DNA of 11,637 nt, taken from the NCBI GenBank assembly GCA_027014185.1, contig JALWEK010000068.1, positions 1 to 11,637 on the forward strand, read 5' to 3'. Made by a program: the position numbers and the translations under genes. Shown here piece after piece: positions 1 to 6,908 of this stretch (its first letter is position 1; each line of letters opens with the position of its first letter). The notes below the pieces were generated by a model. That model had not been told where the DNA came from, did no database searches, and was given only the letters and a program-made list of their open reading frames with translations. This stretch comes from Aquificaceae bacterium (GTDB taxonomy: Bacteria; Aquificota; Aquificia; Aquificales; Aquificaceae).

Positions 1-326
1 GTCAGCTTGTTTGAGTAGATAACTATTATCAGCTCCCTTAGGATGAGAGGGGTGCTCGCGTCCACCAGGAATATGAGCTTGACCCTCTCGTGCTCGAATA
101 TGCTCATCACCGCCTTGAAGAGCTCGTAGAGAACTACGAGCTCCAGTATCCTCACCGTGAGCTCCTTCACGAGAACGTGGAAAGAGAGGGAGCCAAGATC
201 AAGCTCCTTGACAAGGAGGGCTATGCCGAAGACTATCAGAAGGTACATAGTTACCCTGAGAAGGGTGTGGATTACCTTCGAGAGCTTACCTGTCAGACCT
301 TGCACCCTCTCAATTATAAAGGGCAC
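1..326 (-). CDS. PsiE-family membrane protein, N-terminal part (cut by window edge)
   Basis: I translated this by hand on the minus strand: an open frame of 108 codons running off the window with no stop. It carries a hydrophobic segment (VTMYLLIVFGIALLV, about residues 24-39), a second one (VRILELVVLYELFKAVMSIF) and then HERVKLIFLVDASTPLILRE followed by LIIVIYS. The order TM, TM, charged turn, then an I/L-rich helix ending in RxLII matches the phosphate-starvation-inducible PsiE family (E. coli PsiE has a similar FxxxIA and ITAIxRLIIV arrangement, from memory). The family is a small polytopic inner-membrane protein; its biochemical role is unknown. I chose GTG at 326 because AAGG lies 7 bases upstream; GTG at 305 is the alternative. 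It is divergent from the CsbD-like gene at 395. Family call is moderately firm; phosphate regulation here is not shown. Confidence 0.72.
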   Translation of the reverse strand, partial: MPFIIERVQGLTGKLSKVIHTLLRVTMYLLIVFGIALLVKELDLGSLSFHVLVKELTVRILELVVLYELFKAVMSIFEHERVKLIFLVDASTPLILRELIIVIYSNKL

Positions 327-394
327 AGAACTGCCTTAGATCACGGATAAAACCGAAAACGGGCTTATTATAGATAACCAAGGAGGGTAGGATC
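327..394. promoter_or_regulatory. Divergent promoter region, PsiE-like gene / triple CsbD-like gene
   Basis: This 68-base gap separates two genes read outward. It holds an AT-rich core at 365-374 that reads TATTAT (366-371) on the plus strand and TATAAT (367-372) on the minus strand, so one patch could supply the -10 element in both directions. Neither direction has a convincing -35 hexamer at 16-18 bases. For the plus gene a strong Shine-Dalgarno sequence, AAGGAGGG, lies at 380-387, 7 bases before ATG 395. Confidence 0.45.
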
Positions 395-1819
395 ATGGGA
401 GTCTTTGAAACACTTGTATTAAAGCAGGAGCTGACCCAGATAGAGAAGCTGGTACTTCTCAGGGAGCTGCTGAAGAGGGAGATGGAGGTTATGAACGAGT
501 ACTGCAAGATAAACGACAGGATACCTAAGAGCTACGCCATAGAGCTCTGCCATCTTCACAACATAAAGAAGGTGAACATAGCTAGGCTCCTCTCGATGAT
601 AAAGGAGTTCGATCCAAAGTTCATGGAAGCTCTCATCAACACGGATCCGAGGGTCAGGCAGTACATCTCGTACTACTTCGACTTCATGAAAAAGCACCCC
701 TACTTCGAGGAGGTCCTAGAACCCCAAAACCTATTCGGAAACTGGGACTACATAAGGTACAAGCTCAAGATCTTCTTCCCACAGCTCACCTTCGATGAGA
801 TAGACAAGTTCAAGTTCAAGAGAAAGGAGTTCGTTGAGTATGTGAAGGACAGACTGGGAGAACCCGAGGAGCTCATAGAAGAGAAGCTGACCAAGGCTAC
901 GTGGTACGAGACTGTGCCTTACCTGGAGCTCGAGAGCGAGATGGATTCCCGCTGGCATCCCGAGCCTGTGATGACAGAGGAGGACTGGGAGTTTATAAAG
1001 AGGAACATAAACGGCAGGAAGAACGTAATCGTCAGGGGCGAGAACGGGGAAGAGAGGCTGGTTTACGTCGAGGTGGACATACCGGACGAAGAGTTAGACA
1101 AATACAAGAAGGACAGGGAGGGTCTGAAGAAGCTCCTTATGGAGAAGTACAACCTGGACGAATCCGGGGCGGAACAGATCCTGAGGAAGGCTGGCTGGGA
1201 GTCGGAGCACTACCACATAATACCCCCCGTTCACACGGATGCCCACGCCGATTATGGAGACACCAGGGTCAATAAAGAAAAGAAGGCGGTCCAGGAGGAG
1301 CTAAAGGGCTTTAGCATAAGCGAACTCACGGCCCACATAAGGTACCTCGGCGGACTTGAGCTCGAGATGCTCAACTACTGGGAGCTTCTATACGAGCGGC
1401 TCGAGGAGGTAAAGGACAAGCTCACGCTCTTTATAAGGACCAAGAGGAGGCTCCTGGGTAAGCTCTTCGGGGTCTATTACACCCTCGATCCGGTTATGGC
1501 CGAGGCGATACTCACCTACGATCCGGAGATAGTCCAGAGACTGAAGGAGCTGGTGACGAAGACCGGGGTCAGGGACAAGAAGTTCGTCCTTTACGAGAAC
1601 AAGACCGCCTGGGAGGAGGTCAAAAGGAGGATAATCTCCAGGTTTCCGGAGGTCAGCGAGGAGGAGATAGAGAGGTTCAAGGGCAACAGGGCTGGGTTCG
1701 TGGAGTACTTAGCAGAAAAACTTAAGAAAGATAAGAATTTCGTGGACGAGAAGCTGGAAGAGGCAGGCTGGCTCAGAAGCGAGGAGGTTCCTTCCTTCGT
1801 CAGGCATATAGGTCCCTGA
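395..1819 (+). CDS. Triple CsbD-like repeat protein with internal duplication
   Basis: 474 residues with no signal peptide, so probably cytoplasmic. Three copies of a helical motif end in Trp: 117-170, 198-268 and 406-459. Each has a W-x-x-[IV]-[KR] opening, an acidic turn then I/L-D/E-[KR]-[FY]-K-x-x-R, and a closing W; the I/L-to-W distance is 34 and the R-to-W distance 27 in all three. This resembles the CsbD/YjbJ stress-protein fold (LTDxDL...KRDxLVxxIxExYG...W). Copy two carries an extra insert at about 205-226. Copies one and three are each preceded by a related helical domain containing DPxxxEAxxxxDP at 73-85 and 365-377, so the protein looks like a duplicated helical-plus-CsbD unit with a third CsbD unit between. 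A His-rich linker lies at 272-284. The start is fixed by AAGGAGGG. The 3' end overlaps metF by 20 bases. Function is unknown; a general-stress role is inferred only from the family. Confidence 0.85.
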   Translation: MGVFETLVLKQELTQIEKLVLLRELLKREMEVMNEYCKINDRIPKSYAIELCHLHNIKKVNIARLLSMIKEFDPKFMEALINTDPRVRQYISYYFDFMKKHPYFEEVLEPQNLFGNWDYIRYKLKIFFPQLTFDEIDKFKFKRKEFVEYVKDRLGEPEELIEEKLTKATWYETVPYLELESEMDSRWHPEPVMTEEDWEFIKRNINGRKNVIVRGENGEERLVYVEVDIPDEELDKYKKDREGLKKLLMEKYNLDESGAEQILRKAGWESEHYHIIPPVHTDAHADYGDTRVNKEKKAVQEELKGFSISELTAHIRYLGGLELEMLNYWELLYERLEEVKDKLTLFIRTKRRLLGKLFGVYYTLDPVMAEAILTYDPEIVQRLKELVTKTGVRDKKFVLYENKTAWEEVKRRIISRFPEVSEEEIERFKGNRAGFVEYLAEKLKKDKNFVDEKLEEAGWLRSEEVPSFVRHIGP

Positions 1820-2696
1820 CCGGGACCAGATCCTTTATAGCCCTGTATATCTCCAGTGTTGCCTTGGACTTGTTCAGTGTGTAAAAGTGAAGGCCCGGAA
1901 CTCCGTTCCTTAAAAGGTCTTCGCACTGCTTTATAGCGAACTCTATCCCTATCTTTGCCACCTCCTCGGGCCTGTTTTCCACCGGCTCCATCCTCTCTAT
2001 CAGGGCCTGGGGTATGGTTGCCCCGCACATGCTGGCGAACTTCTTTATCTGCTTGAAGTTGGTGATCGGCATTATGCCAGGAATTATAGGGATCTCTATC
2101 CCAGCTCTTTCGCATAGCTCAACGAACTCGTAGTAGTACCTGTTTTCAAAGAACATCTGAGTTATGGAAAAGTCCGCTCCGGCCTCGACCTTCTCCTTGA
2201 AGAACTTTACCTCCCACTCCATGTTTGGAGACTCCGGATGCCCCTCCGGATAGCTAGCAACCCCTATTGAGAAGTAGTCCTTAAACCTCTCCCTTATCAG
2301 CTCCACAAGTTCCCTCGCGTACCTGCAGGCTCCCTCCGGTGGTCTGAAGTCGGGCTGGTCCCTCGGGACGTCCCCCCTTAGGGCCAAGATGTTCTCTATA
2401 CCTATACTTCTGTAGTCTTCAAGTATATCGATGAGCTCTTCCCTCGTGTGGGCTATGCAGGTGAGATGGGCCATCACCGTCAGGCCAACCTCTTCGTGGA
2501 TCCTCTTTACCACGTTCCTCGTTCTGTCCCTCGTGGAGCCTCCCGCCCCGTAGGTCACGGAAACGAAGGTGGGTTTGAGATCCTTCAGCTCTTGAATGGT
2601 TTCGAAGAGCTGCCTTTCTCCATCGGGCGTTTTTGGAGGGAAGAACTCGAAGGACACCGAAAAGATCCCCTTCTTGAGTATCTCACCTATCTTCAA
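1800..2696 (-). CDS. metF: 5,10-methylenetetrahydrofolate reductase (MetF)
   Basis: 298 residues, the usual length of bacterial MetF. It reduces 5,10-methylene-THF to 5-methyl-THF using FAD, supplying the methyl group for methionine; in anaerobic or autotrophic lineages the reaction can also join one-carbon metabolism. Visible signatures: [12 protein letters not shown] (12-23) with the catalytic Glu at 17 (E. coli Glu28), [11 protein letters not shown] (47-57), LRGD (106-109, Asp equivalent to E. coli Asp120 at the flavin), and DFSITQMFF (175-183, Gln equivalent to E. coli Gln183). The TIM-barrel tail ends [11 protein letters not shown], as expected. The start is a TTG at 2696 with GAGGTG 7 bases upstream; the next residues KIGEILKKG fit the family. 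It overlaps the CsbD-like gene convergently and is divergent from the gene at 2739. Confidence 0.97.
   Translation of the reverse strand: MKIGEILKKGIFSVSFEFFPPKTPDGERQLFETIQELKDLKPTFVSVTYGAGGSTRDRTRNVVKRIHEEVGLTVMAHLTCIAHTREELIDILEDYRSIGIENILALRGDVPRDQPDFRPPEGACRYARELVELIRERFKDYFSIGVASYPEGHPESPNMEWEVKFFKEKVEAGADFSITQMFFENRYYYEFVELCERAGIEIPIIPGIMPITNFKQIKKFASMCGATIPQALIERMEPVENRPEEVAKIGIEFAIKQCEDLLRNGVPGLHFYTLNKSKATLEIYRAIKDLVPVRDLYA
1811..1827. terminator. Inverted repeat at convergent gene ends (possible bidirectional terminator)
   Basis: GGTCCC-TGACC-GGGACC is a perfect 6-bp GC-rich stem with a 5-base loop. It straddles the stop of the CsbD-like gene (TGA 1817-1819) and lies inside the last codons of metF. 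No T tract follows closely on either strand, so it is not a textbook intrinsic terminator. It could stabilise both 3' ends or work with Rho. Confidence 0.4.
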
Positions 2697-2738
2697 AGCC
2701 TTGCACCTCTGAATACAGAGTTTATATCATACTATGCA
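2697..2738. promoter_or_regulatory. Divergent promoter gap, metF / exported propeller-like gene
   Basis: Only 42 bases separate the metF TTG from the GTG of the plus-strand gene. Reading the minus strand, TTGTAC (2748-2743), a 16-base spacer and TATAAA (2726-2721) form a plausible metF promoter, followed by the GAGGTG ribosome site. Reading the plus strand, CATACT at 2729-2734 is only a weak -10 candidate close to GTG 2739. The -35 for metF would lie inside the opposing gene. Confidence 0.4.
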
Positions 2739-4382
2739 GTGCGTACAACAGGCGTAGCTGTTCTGATCTTTCTCTTCATATTCCTGCTTGCATACCCTAG
2801 GCCCCGCAACTCAGTCTCCCAGGATATTAACAGACTCCTTGCGGAGCAGGGCTTTCCCGAGATAAAACTCCTTTCGAGAAAAGGCGATATTGTCGTTTTT
2901 AAAGCCCTGTTATCGGTTGATCCTAACAAATTTGGCAGGGTATACACCTGCCTGCTTTCGAGAAACGTCTGCTTTGAAGGATACCCCACTTACCTGAAAG
3001 ATAACAGGCTACTCTTGGTCAGATGGAGTAGGTTTTTAGAACTCGACCTTACAACCATGAAGGAGAGGGTTCTGGGAAAGCTCCCCGCTGTTGCAAGGAT
3101 AGGTAAGGACAAAAATGTAGAAATAGTCCACGAGGGCAGGGTATTCAAGGTAAGGGATCCCTTCCCCAAGCACTGGGTTTATCCTAAAGAGAGAGGCATG
3201 GTCCCGTGCGGAGATATCTACTGGACGTGGGGAGAGGGCTGGAACCTCTTTGTGAACAGGGACGGACGTGTAACAAAGAGAAAGGGAAAACGGTTCGTGT
3301 GTATCCTCGGGAAGGTGATCGACCTTGAAAAGGACGGACAGGTCGTTATTTACAAGCCGGTCAGAAGCGTAGTAAAGAGGGTAAACAGAGTCATCTTTCA
3401 CGCAAACCTCCTGATCAAATTCTTCAGGGACTTTATAGTTCTACACGGGCAAATACCGGGGTCCTATGAGGAGAGGATAGTTGTTCTGAGTCCTGACCTC
3501 AAACTCAAAACTCAGGTTGATCTCAGAGAAGTATTTATAAGGCTTCTGGTCCTCTCAGGGGGAAAGTTCTACATCACGCTGGACACATTCTATATGGGAA
3601 CCGATCGGACAGACCTTTCCAGGCTCGACCCTGAGAGTGGTTCTCTTGAAAAGGTCCTGTCTTACGAGCGAAGGAATAACTACGAATACTACCTGTTCAC
3701 ACCTATCGGGGAGGGAAAGTACATACTGATCAAGCCACCCTACAGTGTGTGCCTTTTCCCAAGCTGGCAGGGAGAATGCACCATGTACAGACATTACAAA
3801 GGGGAGGCATCTGTAGTGGACCTGAGGGGTAACATTTTGAGAACCATAGATCTACCGAAGAGGTCTGAGGTTTACCTTCTGGACGGTGCCTTTGTCTTTT
3901 GCAGGGAGGAGTGCTTTTTTGTGAACGGTAGGCTTGAGGTAAAACCCCTCAGGTTCAAGGGTTTTTCAAACAGGTGGAAGGGGGAGGACATAAAGGTGTT
4001 CTTCGGGGAAGGGGAGGTCTTCGTTCTGTTCAAGGACGGGACAAAGAAAAGGGTCCCGAAAGGATGCAGGGTGAGGGAGCATGCCGGAACCGTCTTCTGT
4101 CTTTACGGCAAGACCAGAGCCGAGCTTAGGGACCTGGAGACCCGGGGGATTCTTGGAAAGACTTCCGCAGTTCCATACCCGAACCATGTCTACGGGAATC
4201 TTGCTCTCAAAGACAGGATAATGGTTCTAGAAGCAGAAAGTGGCAAAGTGTTAGACTACAGGAGATTAGAGTGCGAAGGTTTGCCTCCTCGGGATGTAGT
4301 TTTTAACAGGGACAGGTTCTACGTGATCTACTCTGATCATCGTAAGGTCTGTATGGAGGTGTTCAGGATAGATGTGGATTAG
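2739..4382 (+). CDS. Membrane-anchored or exported cysteine-paired protein, possibly beta-propeller
   Basis: I do not recognise a named family. The frame is open further upstream, but that part lies antisense within metF, so I start at GTG 2739, giving 547 residues. Residues 5-19 (GVAVLIFLFIFLLAY) form an uncleaved anchor or signal, followed by RPR. The rest is a run of beta-rich stretches with [LI]xLD, DG/NGxV turns and alternating hydrophobics (for example GGKFYITLDTFYMGTDR, GKYILIKPPYS, DRFYVIYSD), which resembles a WD40- or PQQ-like propeller without a clean repeat motif. It has 12 cysteines, at 71/78, 157/188, 338/347, 388/392, 443/454 and 512/538, which fall naturally into six neighbouring pairs, suggesting disulfides outside the cytoplasm. 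No good ribosome site precedes the GTG. Its end overlaps the next exported gene by 11 bases, so the two are probably co-translated partners. Confidence 0.7.
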   Translation: MRTTGVAVLIFLFIFLLAYPRPRNSVSQDINRLLAEQGFPEIKLLSRKGDIVVFKALLSVDPNKFGRVYTCLLSRNVCFEGYPTYLKDNRLLLVRWSRFLELDLTTMKERVLGKLPAVARIGKDKNVEIVHEGRVFKVRDPFPKHWVYPKERGMVPCGDIYWTWGEGWNLFVNRDGRVTKRKGKRFVCILGKVIDLEKDGQVVIYKPVRSVVKRVNRVIFHANLLIKFFRDFIVLHGQIPGSYEERIVVLSPDLKLKTQVDLREVFIRLLVLSGGKFYITLDTFYMGTDRTDLSRLDPESGSLEKVLSYERRNNYEYYLFTPIGEGKYILIKPPYSVCLFPSWQGECTMYRHYKGEASVVDLRGNILRTIDLPKRSEVYLLDGAFVFCREECFFVNGRLEVKPLRFKGFSNRWKGEDIKVFFGEGEVFVLFKDGTKKRVPKGCRVREHAGTVFCLYGKTRAELRDLETRGILGKTSAVPYPNHVYGNLALKDRIMVLEAESGKVLDYRRLECEGLPPRDVVFNRDRFYVIYSDHRKVCMEVFRIDVD

Positions 4383-4935
4383 TTTACTTCTTATCCTTTT
4401 GGGATCGGTTTTCGGCTTGGAAGTGGGGAAGATGGATGTGAGGGAGAATGACGTTATGATATACATAAAGGACGCAGACCGTATAACCCTCGAGGTTCTA
4501 AACCCTCCAAAGGGAAAGAGGGCAGGCCCTAACCTGGACACTCAGGGCCTTCACAGGATATTCAGGTACATTTACGCTGTTCCCTGCTACGGCTACGCCT
4601 ACTATGAAGACGGTTCCAAGGATATAGCGGCCGCCGTTGAGGTTGGAGAAGGTGTGTGGGTGGTCAAGACCGAACTCCTCCCCAAGGAGGAGGAGTTTTA
4701 CCTGCTCCCTATAAGGGTATGTCCCTGCTTCTCGGACAGAGAACTTGAGGTGATAGACTTCTGGAACAAGCCCCTGGAGGTGGCCTGTCCAAGCCACTCC
4801 CTGATCTGGATAAACTACACGCACAGAGAAGCTCTAAAGGAACTCGGCTTTGAAGGTGATCTTGTTTTCAAGATAAGGATAAAGGATCAAAAGGGGGATA
4901 CGGAAACCCTTGAGGTGAGGATACCTAACCCCTGA
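4372..4935 (+). CDS. Secreted four-cysteine hypothetical protein
   Basis: 187 residues. The first 15 or so (MWISLLLILLGSVFG) form a short signal peptide with a likely signal-peptidase I cut before LEVGK. The mature part is beta-rich and has four cysteines, at 72, 117, 119 and 139, including a CPC motif at 117-119. CPC is too short for a thioredoxin CxxC site, so structural disulfides or metal binding are the options; I cannot decide. It starts inside the last codons of the propeller-like gene (overlap 4372-4382), with GGAGGT about 11 bases upstream, so translational coupling is likely. Both proteins being exported and cysteine-rich suggests they act together at the envelope. No family recognised. 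It ends in an 11-base convergent overlap with the next gene. Confidence 0.82.
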   Translation: MWISLLLILLGSVFGLEVGKMDVRENDVMIYIKDADRITLEVLNPPKGKRAGPNLDTQGLHRIFRYIYAVPCYGYAYYEDGSKDIAAAVEVGEGVWVVKTELLPKEEEFYLLPIRVCPCFSDRELEVIDFWNKPLEVACPSHSLIWINYTHREALKELGFEGDLVFKIRIKDQKGDTETLEVRIPNP

Positions 4936-4943
4936 CCTCACCT
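4913..4943. terminator. Hairpin spanning convergent overlap (possible bidirectional terminator)
   Basis: AGGTGAGG (4913-4920) pairs perfectly with CCTCACCT (4936-4943), giving an 8-bp stem with a 15-base loop. The loop contains both stop codons: TAG of the minus gene (4925-4927) and TGA of the plus gene (4933-4935). On the plus strand the stem is followed by TTGCCTGTT, a poor T tract. It could serve transcripts from both sides. Confidence 0.5.
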
Positions 4944-5260
4944 TTGCCTGTTAGAGTTTCTACCAAGGCTATGATCTTCGTCTTACAGGGTGCAGGAGCC
5001 TTCGTGAACATACCGAGGGCATCTATCAGCCTGTTTACCTCTTCGGCGGGATTAGAATCTGCAAAACTCTTCAGAAGCTCGAGAACCCCCTCTATCTCCG
5101 AGGAGATCTTCCTATCCGATAGAACCTCCTCCAAGCTCTTGCCGTCCCTGAACTTCCTGAGAGCCTTCATGCACTTGACTATGAGGTCATCCCTGAACTC
5201 GGACCACTTGAGATCTGAGAACTTCAAGACTACCTCGAGAAAGGTCTCAAAGGTGTTCAT
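4925..5260 (-). CDS. Hypothetical 111-residue helical protein
   Basis: I do not recognise this protein. It is almost wholly alpha-helical by composition: an N-terminal amphipathic stretch (MNTFETFLEVVLKFSDLKW), a charged middle (LRKFRDGKSLEEVLSDRK), and a helix ending with EEVNRLIDALGMF, then KAPAPCKTKIIALVETL. There is no signal peptide or membrane segment, so it is likely cytoplasmic. Its ATG lies 14 bases inside the end of epmA on the same strand, and no Shine-Dalgarno sequence is visible, so its translation probably depends on ribosomes arriving from epmA. The gene order suggests, but does not show, a link to EF-P modification or translation. The antisense frame over the same bases has no family features and is taken as a shadow. 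Confidence 0.72.
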   Translation of the reverse strand: MNTFETFLEVVLKFSDLKWSEFRDDLIVKCMKALRKFRDGKSLEEVLSDRKISSEIEGVLELLKSFADSNPAEEVNRLIDALGMFTKAPAPCKTKIIALVETLTGKGEVRG

Positions 5261-6137
5261 AGTTAAATAATTCTATATCGTCGAGGCTGTCCTTTCCCAT
5301 CCAGAGCATAAAGAGCCTCTCCACCCCTATGGAGCAACCGGCGCACTGGGGCATGCTGTGGTGCGCTTCGATGAATTTCTCGTCTATGGGAAGACCTCTC
5401 TTCTTAGCTTCAGCCTCCAACCTCCTCCTCACCTCGTAAGGGTCAGTTTCCTCCGTCCAGCCGTTGGCGAGCTCTATCCCCTTTATAAAGAGCTCAAACC
5501 TGAGCGCTACGTTTCCCCTCACCTTGGCAAGGGCACAGAGCCTTCTGGGGAAGTCCTTTAAGAAGGTGGGCCTTTCAAAGCCGAGCCTCCTCTCCACCTC
5601 TAGGAAGGCCCTGTAGAAGAGGGTCTCCCAGTCTTCCCCATCCTCGTAGTAGATACCCTTTCTATCGAGGGCCTCCATTAGGTCCTCCCCCCTGCCGCTT
5701 AGCTTCACATCCAAATACCTTTCAAAGGCCTCCGCTACGCTAATTTCTTCAAACTCACTGAAGCCAAACAGCTCCGAGAGGAGCTCCTTTATCTCCTCCA
5801 TCAGAAATCTGTAATCTCCGCCCACCTTGTACCACTCGAGCATGTGAAACTCCAACCTGTGGAGTCTTCCCCGTTCGCCGTTCCTGAAGACCTTGGCTAT
5901 CTGGAATATGTCCCTTTTGTACTTGGAGAGGAGCTTCTTCATCGAGTACTCGGGAGATGTTTGAAGCCAGAGGATTTTATTTTTTCCCCCAAGTTTAACC
6001 TTTACAGGAATGGGATCTACGTTGGAGTCCAGGTTGGGAAACTCCAGGAGGATCGGCGTTGTAACTTCCAGATAACCCCTCTTCTTGAAGAAATCCCTAA
6101 GTCGGTTTATGAACTCGTCCCATCTTTCCAGGAGCAT
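5247..6137 (-). CDS. epmA: EF-P--lysine ligase-like protein (EpmA/GenX/PoxA)
   Basis: A class II aminoacyl-tRNA synthetase core related to LysRS without the anticodon-binding domain, 296 residues from ATG 6137 (E. coli EpmA has 325). EpmA attaches (R)-beta-lysine to elongation factor P. Signatures: RDFFKKRGYLEVTTPIL (motif 1), LQTSPEYSMKKLL, FRNGERGRLHRLEF followed by HMLEWY (motif 2), GIELANGW and GIxR-type motif 3 GVERLFML near the C terminus. Two points are odd. Motif 2 has FRNG where LysRS and E. coli EpmA have FRNE. The residue 28 from the end, equivalent to E. coli Ala298 in the substrate pocket, is Ser. The frame stays open to a GTG at 6182, but that lies inside the divergent cupin gene and has no ribosome site; the ATG fits the family N terminus. 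It is co-transcribed with the 111-residue gene. EF-P itself is not in the window. Confidence 0.9.
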   Translation of the reverse strand: MLLERWDEFINRLRDFFKKRGYLEVTTPILLEFPNLDSNVDPIPVKVKLGGKNKILWLQTSPEYSMKKLLSKYKRDIFQIAKVFRNGERGRLHRLEFHMLEWYKVGGDYRFLMEEIKELLSELFGFSEFEEISVAEAFERYLDVKLSGRGEDLMEALDRKGIYYEDGEDWETLFYRAFLEVERRLGFERPTFLKDFPRRLCALAKVRGNVALRFELFIKGIELANGWTEETDPYEVRRRLEAEAKKRGLPIDEKFIEAHHSMPQCAGCSIGVERLFMLWMGKDSLDDIELFNYEHL

Positions 6138-6159
6138 AGGGGCATATAATTTTAATTCG
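6138..6159. promoter_or_regulatory. Compact divergent promoter, epmA / cupin, probably leaderless both ways
   Basis: The 22-base gap is almost pure A/T. On the plus strand a perfect TATAAT (6145-6150) lies 9 bases before the cupin ATG; on the minus strand TAAAAT (6154-6149) lies 11 bases before the epmA ATG. Neither gene has a Shine-Dalgarno sequence in this gap. No good -35 is seen for either. Such spacing puts the expected transcription start at or next to the start codon. Confidence 0.5.
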
Positions 6160-6450
6160 ATGAGGGTCAGGTTCGAGTCCACAGGTATAAAGGACGAGGA
6201 GAAGGTGAAGGAGATCCTCAGGCAGAGAGGATACTCGGTTTATACTTGGTCGGATGCTCCCGGAACGTACTACCCAACCCACACCCATCCGGACATGGAG
6301 GTCAGGTGGGTGATCGAGGGAGAGGTGACTATAGGCGCGGAGGGGAAGGAGATAGTCCTGAGAGAGGGGGATATGATAGAGCTCGAGCCAAACACACCTC
6401 ACTGGGCTAAGACCGAAAAGGGCGTGAGGTACGTGTGCGGGTCTAAGTGA
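6160..6450 (+). CDS. Small single-domain cupin metalloprotein
   Basis: 96 residues from ATG 6160; an upstream extension of the frame runs antisense through epmA and is discounted. The cupin fold is clear: motif 1 is HTHPDMEVRWVIEGEVTIG, giving His41, His43 and Glu47, and motif 2 is GDMIELEPNTPHWA, giving His81. These four are the usual 3-His/1-Glu metal site (Fe, Mn, Ni or Zn). Small stand-alone cupins do many things (dioxygenase, isomerase, sensor), and nothing here fixes the substrate. The N-terminal 25 residues (DEEKVKEILRQRGY) form a helix ahead of the barrel. The stop codon TGA shares its last base with the ATG of the next gene, so the two are translationally coupled. The perfect TATAAT box just upstream suggests a leaderless mRNA. 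Confidence 0.9.
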   Translation: MRVRFESTGIKDEEKVKEILRQRGYSVYTWSDAPGTYYPTHTHPDMEVRWVIEGEVTIGAEGKEIVLREGDMIELEPNTPHWAKTEKGVRYVCGSK

Positions 6451-6890
6451 TGGGGAAGGTGATAAGGTTCCCCTCGGACGGAGGGGAGGAAAGGGAAGAA
6501 AGCAGAGAGGAAGGCTCCAGAAGGCTGTCCCAGGAGGAGTTCATCGCACTCGTGGAGCCGTTCAGGGACGGCCTGAAGAAGCTCTACCCCACTCAGGTAG
6601 AGGACATACTCGGGATAGCGGGTTTCGGGGAGAGGAACGGGAAGGAATGCTTCGTGATGGGAGTCCTTATCTGGCAGCACCAGAAACAGCCCGGGCCGAT
6701 AGCTTCCACATTCCTCGCCGTGTTTGTGAACGACAAACTTGAGAAGGTCTCGTTCCTTGAGGCCAAAAACAACTACTGGGACTGGAGGTTGATGATCGAA
6801 ACCTACCAGACGCGCTTCAACACCAAAGAGATGTTCGAGGAGCTCCAGAGACTCCGCGAAGAGGTCCTGAGTGGAAATCTACCCACTTAG
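6450..6890 (+). CDS. Hypothetical 146-residue protein, cupin-coupled
   Basis: I do not recognise this family. The first 30 residues are highly charged and probably disordered (SDGGEEREESREEGSRR). The remainder looks like a small alpha/beta domain: helix SQEEFIALVEPFRDGLKKLY, strands around FVMGVLIW and STFLAVFV, then KNNYWDWRLMIETYQTRFNT and a C-terminal amphipathic helix EMFEELQRLREEVLSG. There is no signal peptide or transmembrane segment. I take ATG 6450 rather than GTG 6447, since TGATG overlaps of this kind are common in the window. The one-base overlap with the cupin implies coupled expression, perhaps a shared task. The ychF promoter lies in its last codons. Confidence 0.82.
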   Translation: MGKVIRFPSDGGEEREESREEGSRRLSQEEFIALVEPFRDGLKKLYPTQVEDILGIAGFGERNGKECFVMGVLIWQHQKQPGPIASTFLAVFVNDKLEKVSFLEAKNNYWDWRLMIETYQTRFNTKEMFEELQRLREEVLSGNLPT

Positions 6891-6900
6891 GCCTTATATT
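6872..6900 (+). promoter_or_regulatory. Predicted ychF promoter giving a leaderless mRNA
   Basis: TGGAAA (6872-6877) and TATATT (6895-6900) are separated by 17 bases, a good sigma70-type arrangement. The -10 box ends only 8 bases before the ychF ATG (6909), so transcription would start at about the start codon. There is no purine-rich ribosome site between them. The -35 box is inside the end of the 146-residue gene. Confidence 0.5.
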
Positions 6901-6908
6901 AGTCAGCT

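Noticed and set aside
90..350. Open frame on the plus strand, 86 codons
   Set aside because: It has no family features and lies opposite the PsiE-like coding frame, which shows clear membrane segments.
353..362. CCGAAAACGG inverted repeat in the first divergent gap
   Set aside because: The stem is only three pairs; not enough to call an operator or hairpin.
2448..2738. N-terminal extension of the propeller-like gene
   Set aside because: It runs antisense through the start of metF, a firm gene; the sensible protein begins with the hydrophobic anchor at GTG 2739.
4944..5270. Open frame on the plus strand, 108 codons, opposite the 111-residue gene
   Set aside because: It is Ser/Leu/Arg-rich as expected of an antisense shadow; the minus frame has the helical Lys/Glu-rich composition of neighbouring proteins and couples to epmA.
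6085..6159. Upstream ATG for the cupin, adding 25 residues
   Set aside because: The extension is antisense to the conserved motif 1 region of epmA and passes through the TATAAT box; ATG 6160 fits better.
6168..6182. GGTTCGAGTCC, resembling the T-arm of a tRNA
   Set aside because: The flanking bases do not form a T-stem and there is no acceptor or anticodon arm around it; it is the coding start of the cupin gene.
6138..6182. GTG start for epmA at 6182
   Set aside because: It would lie inside the cupin gene, has no ribosome site, and adds residues not needed for the family fold; not fully excluded.
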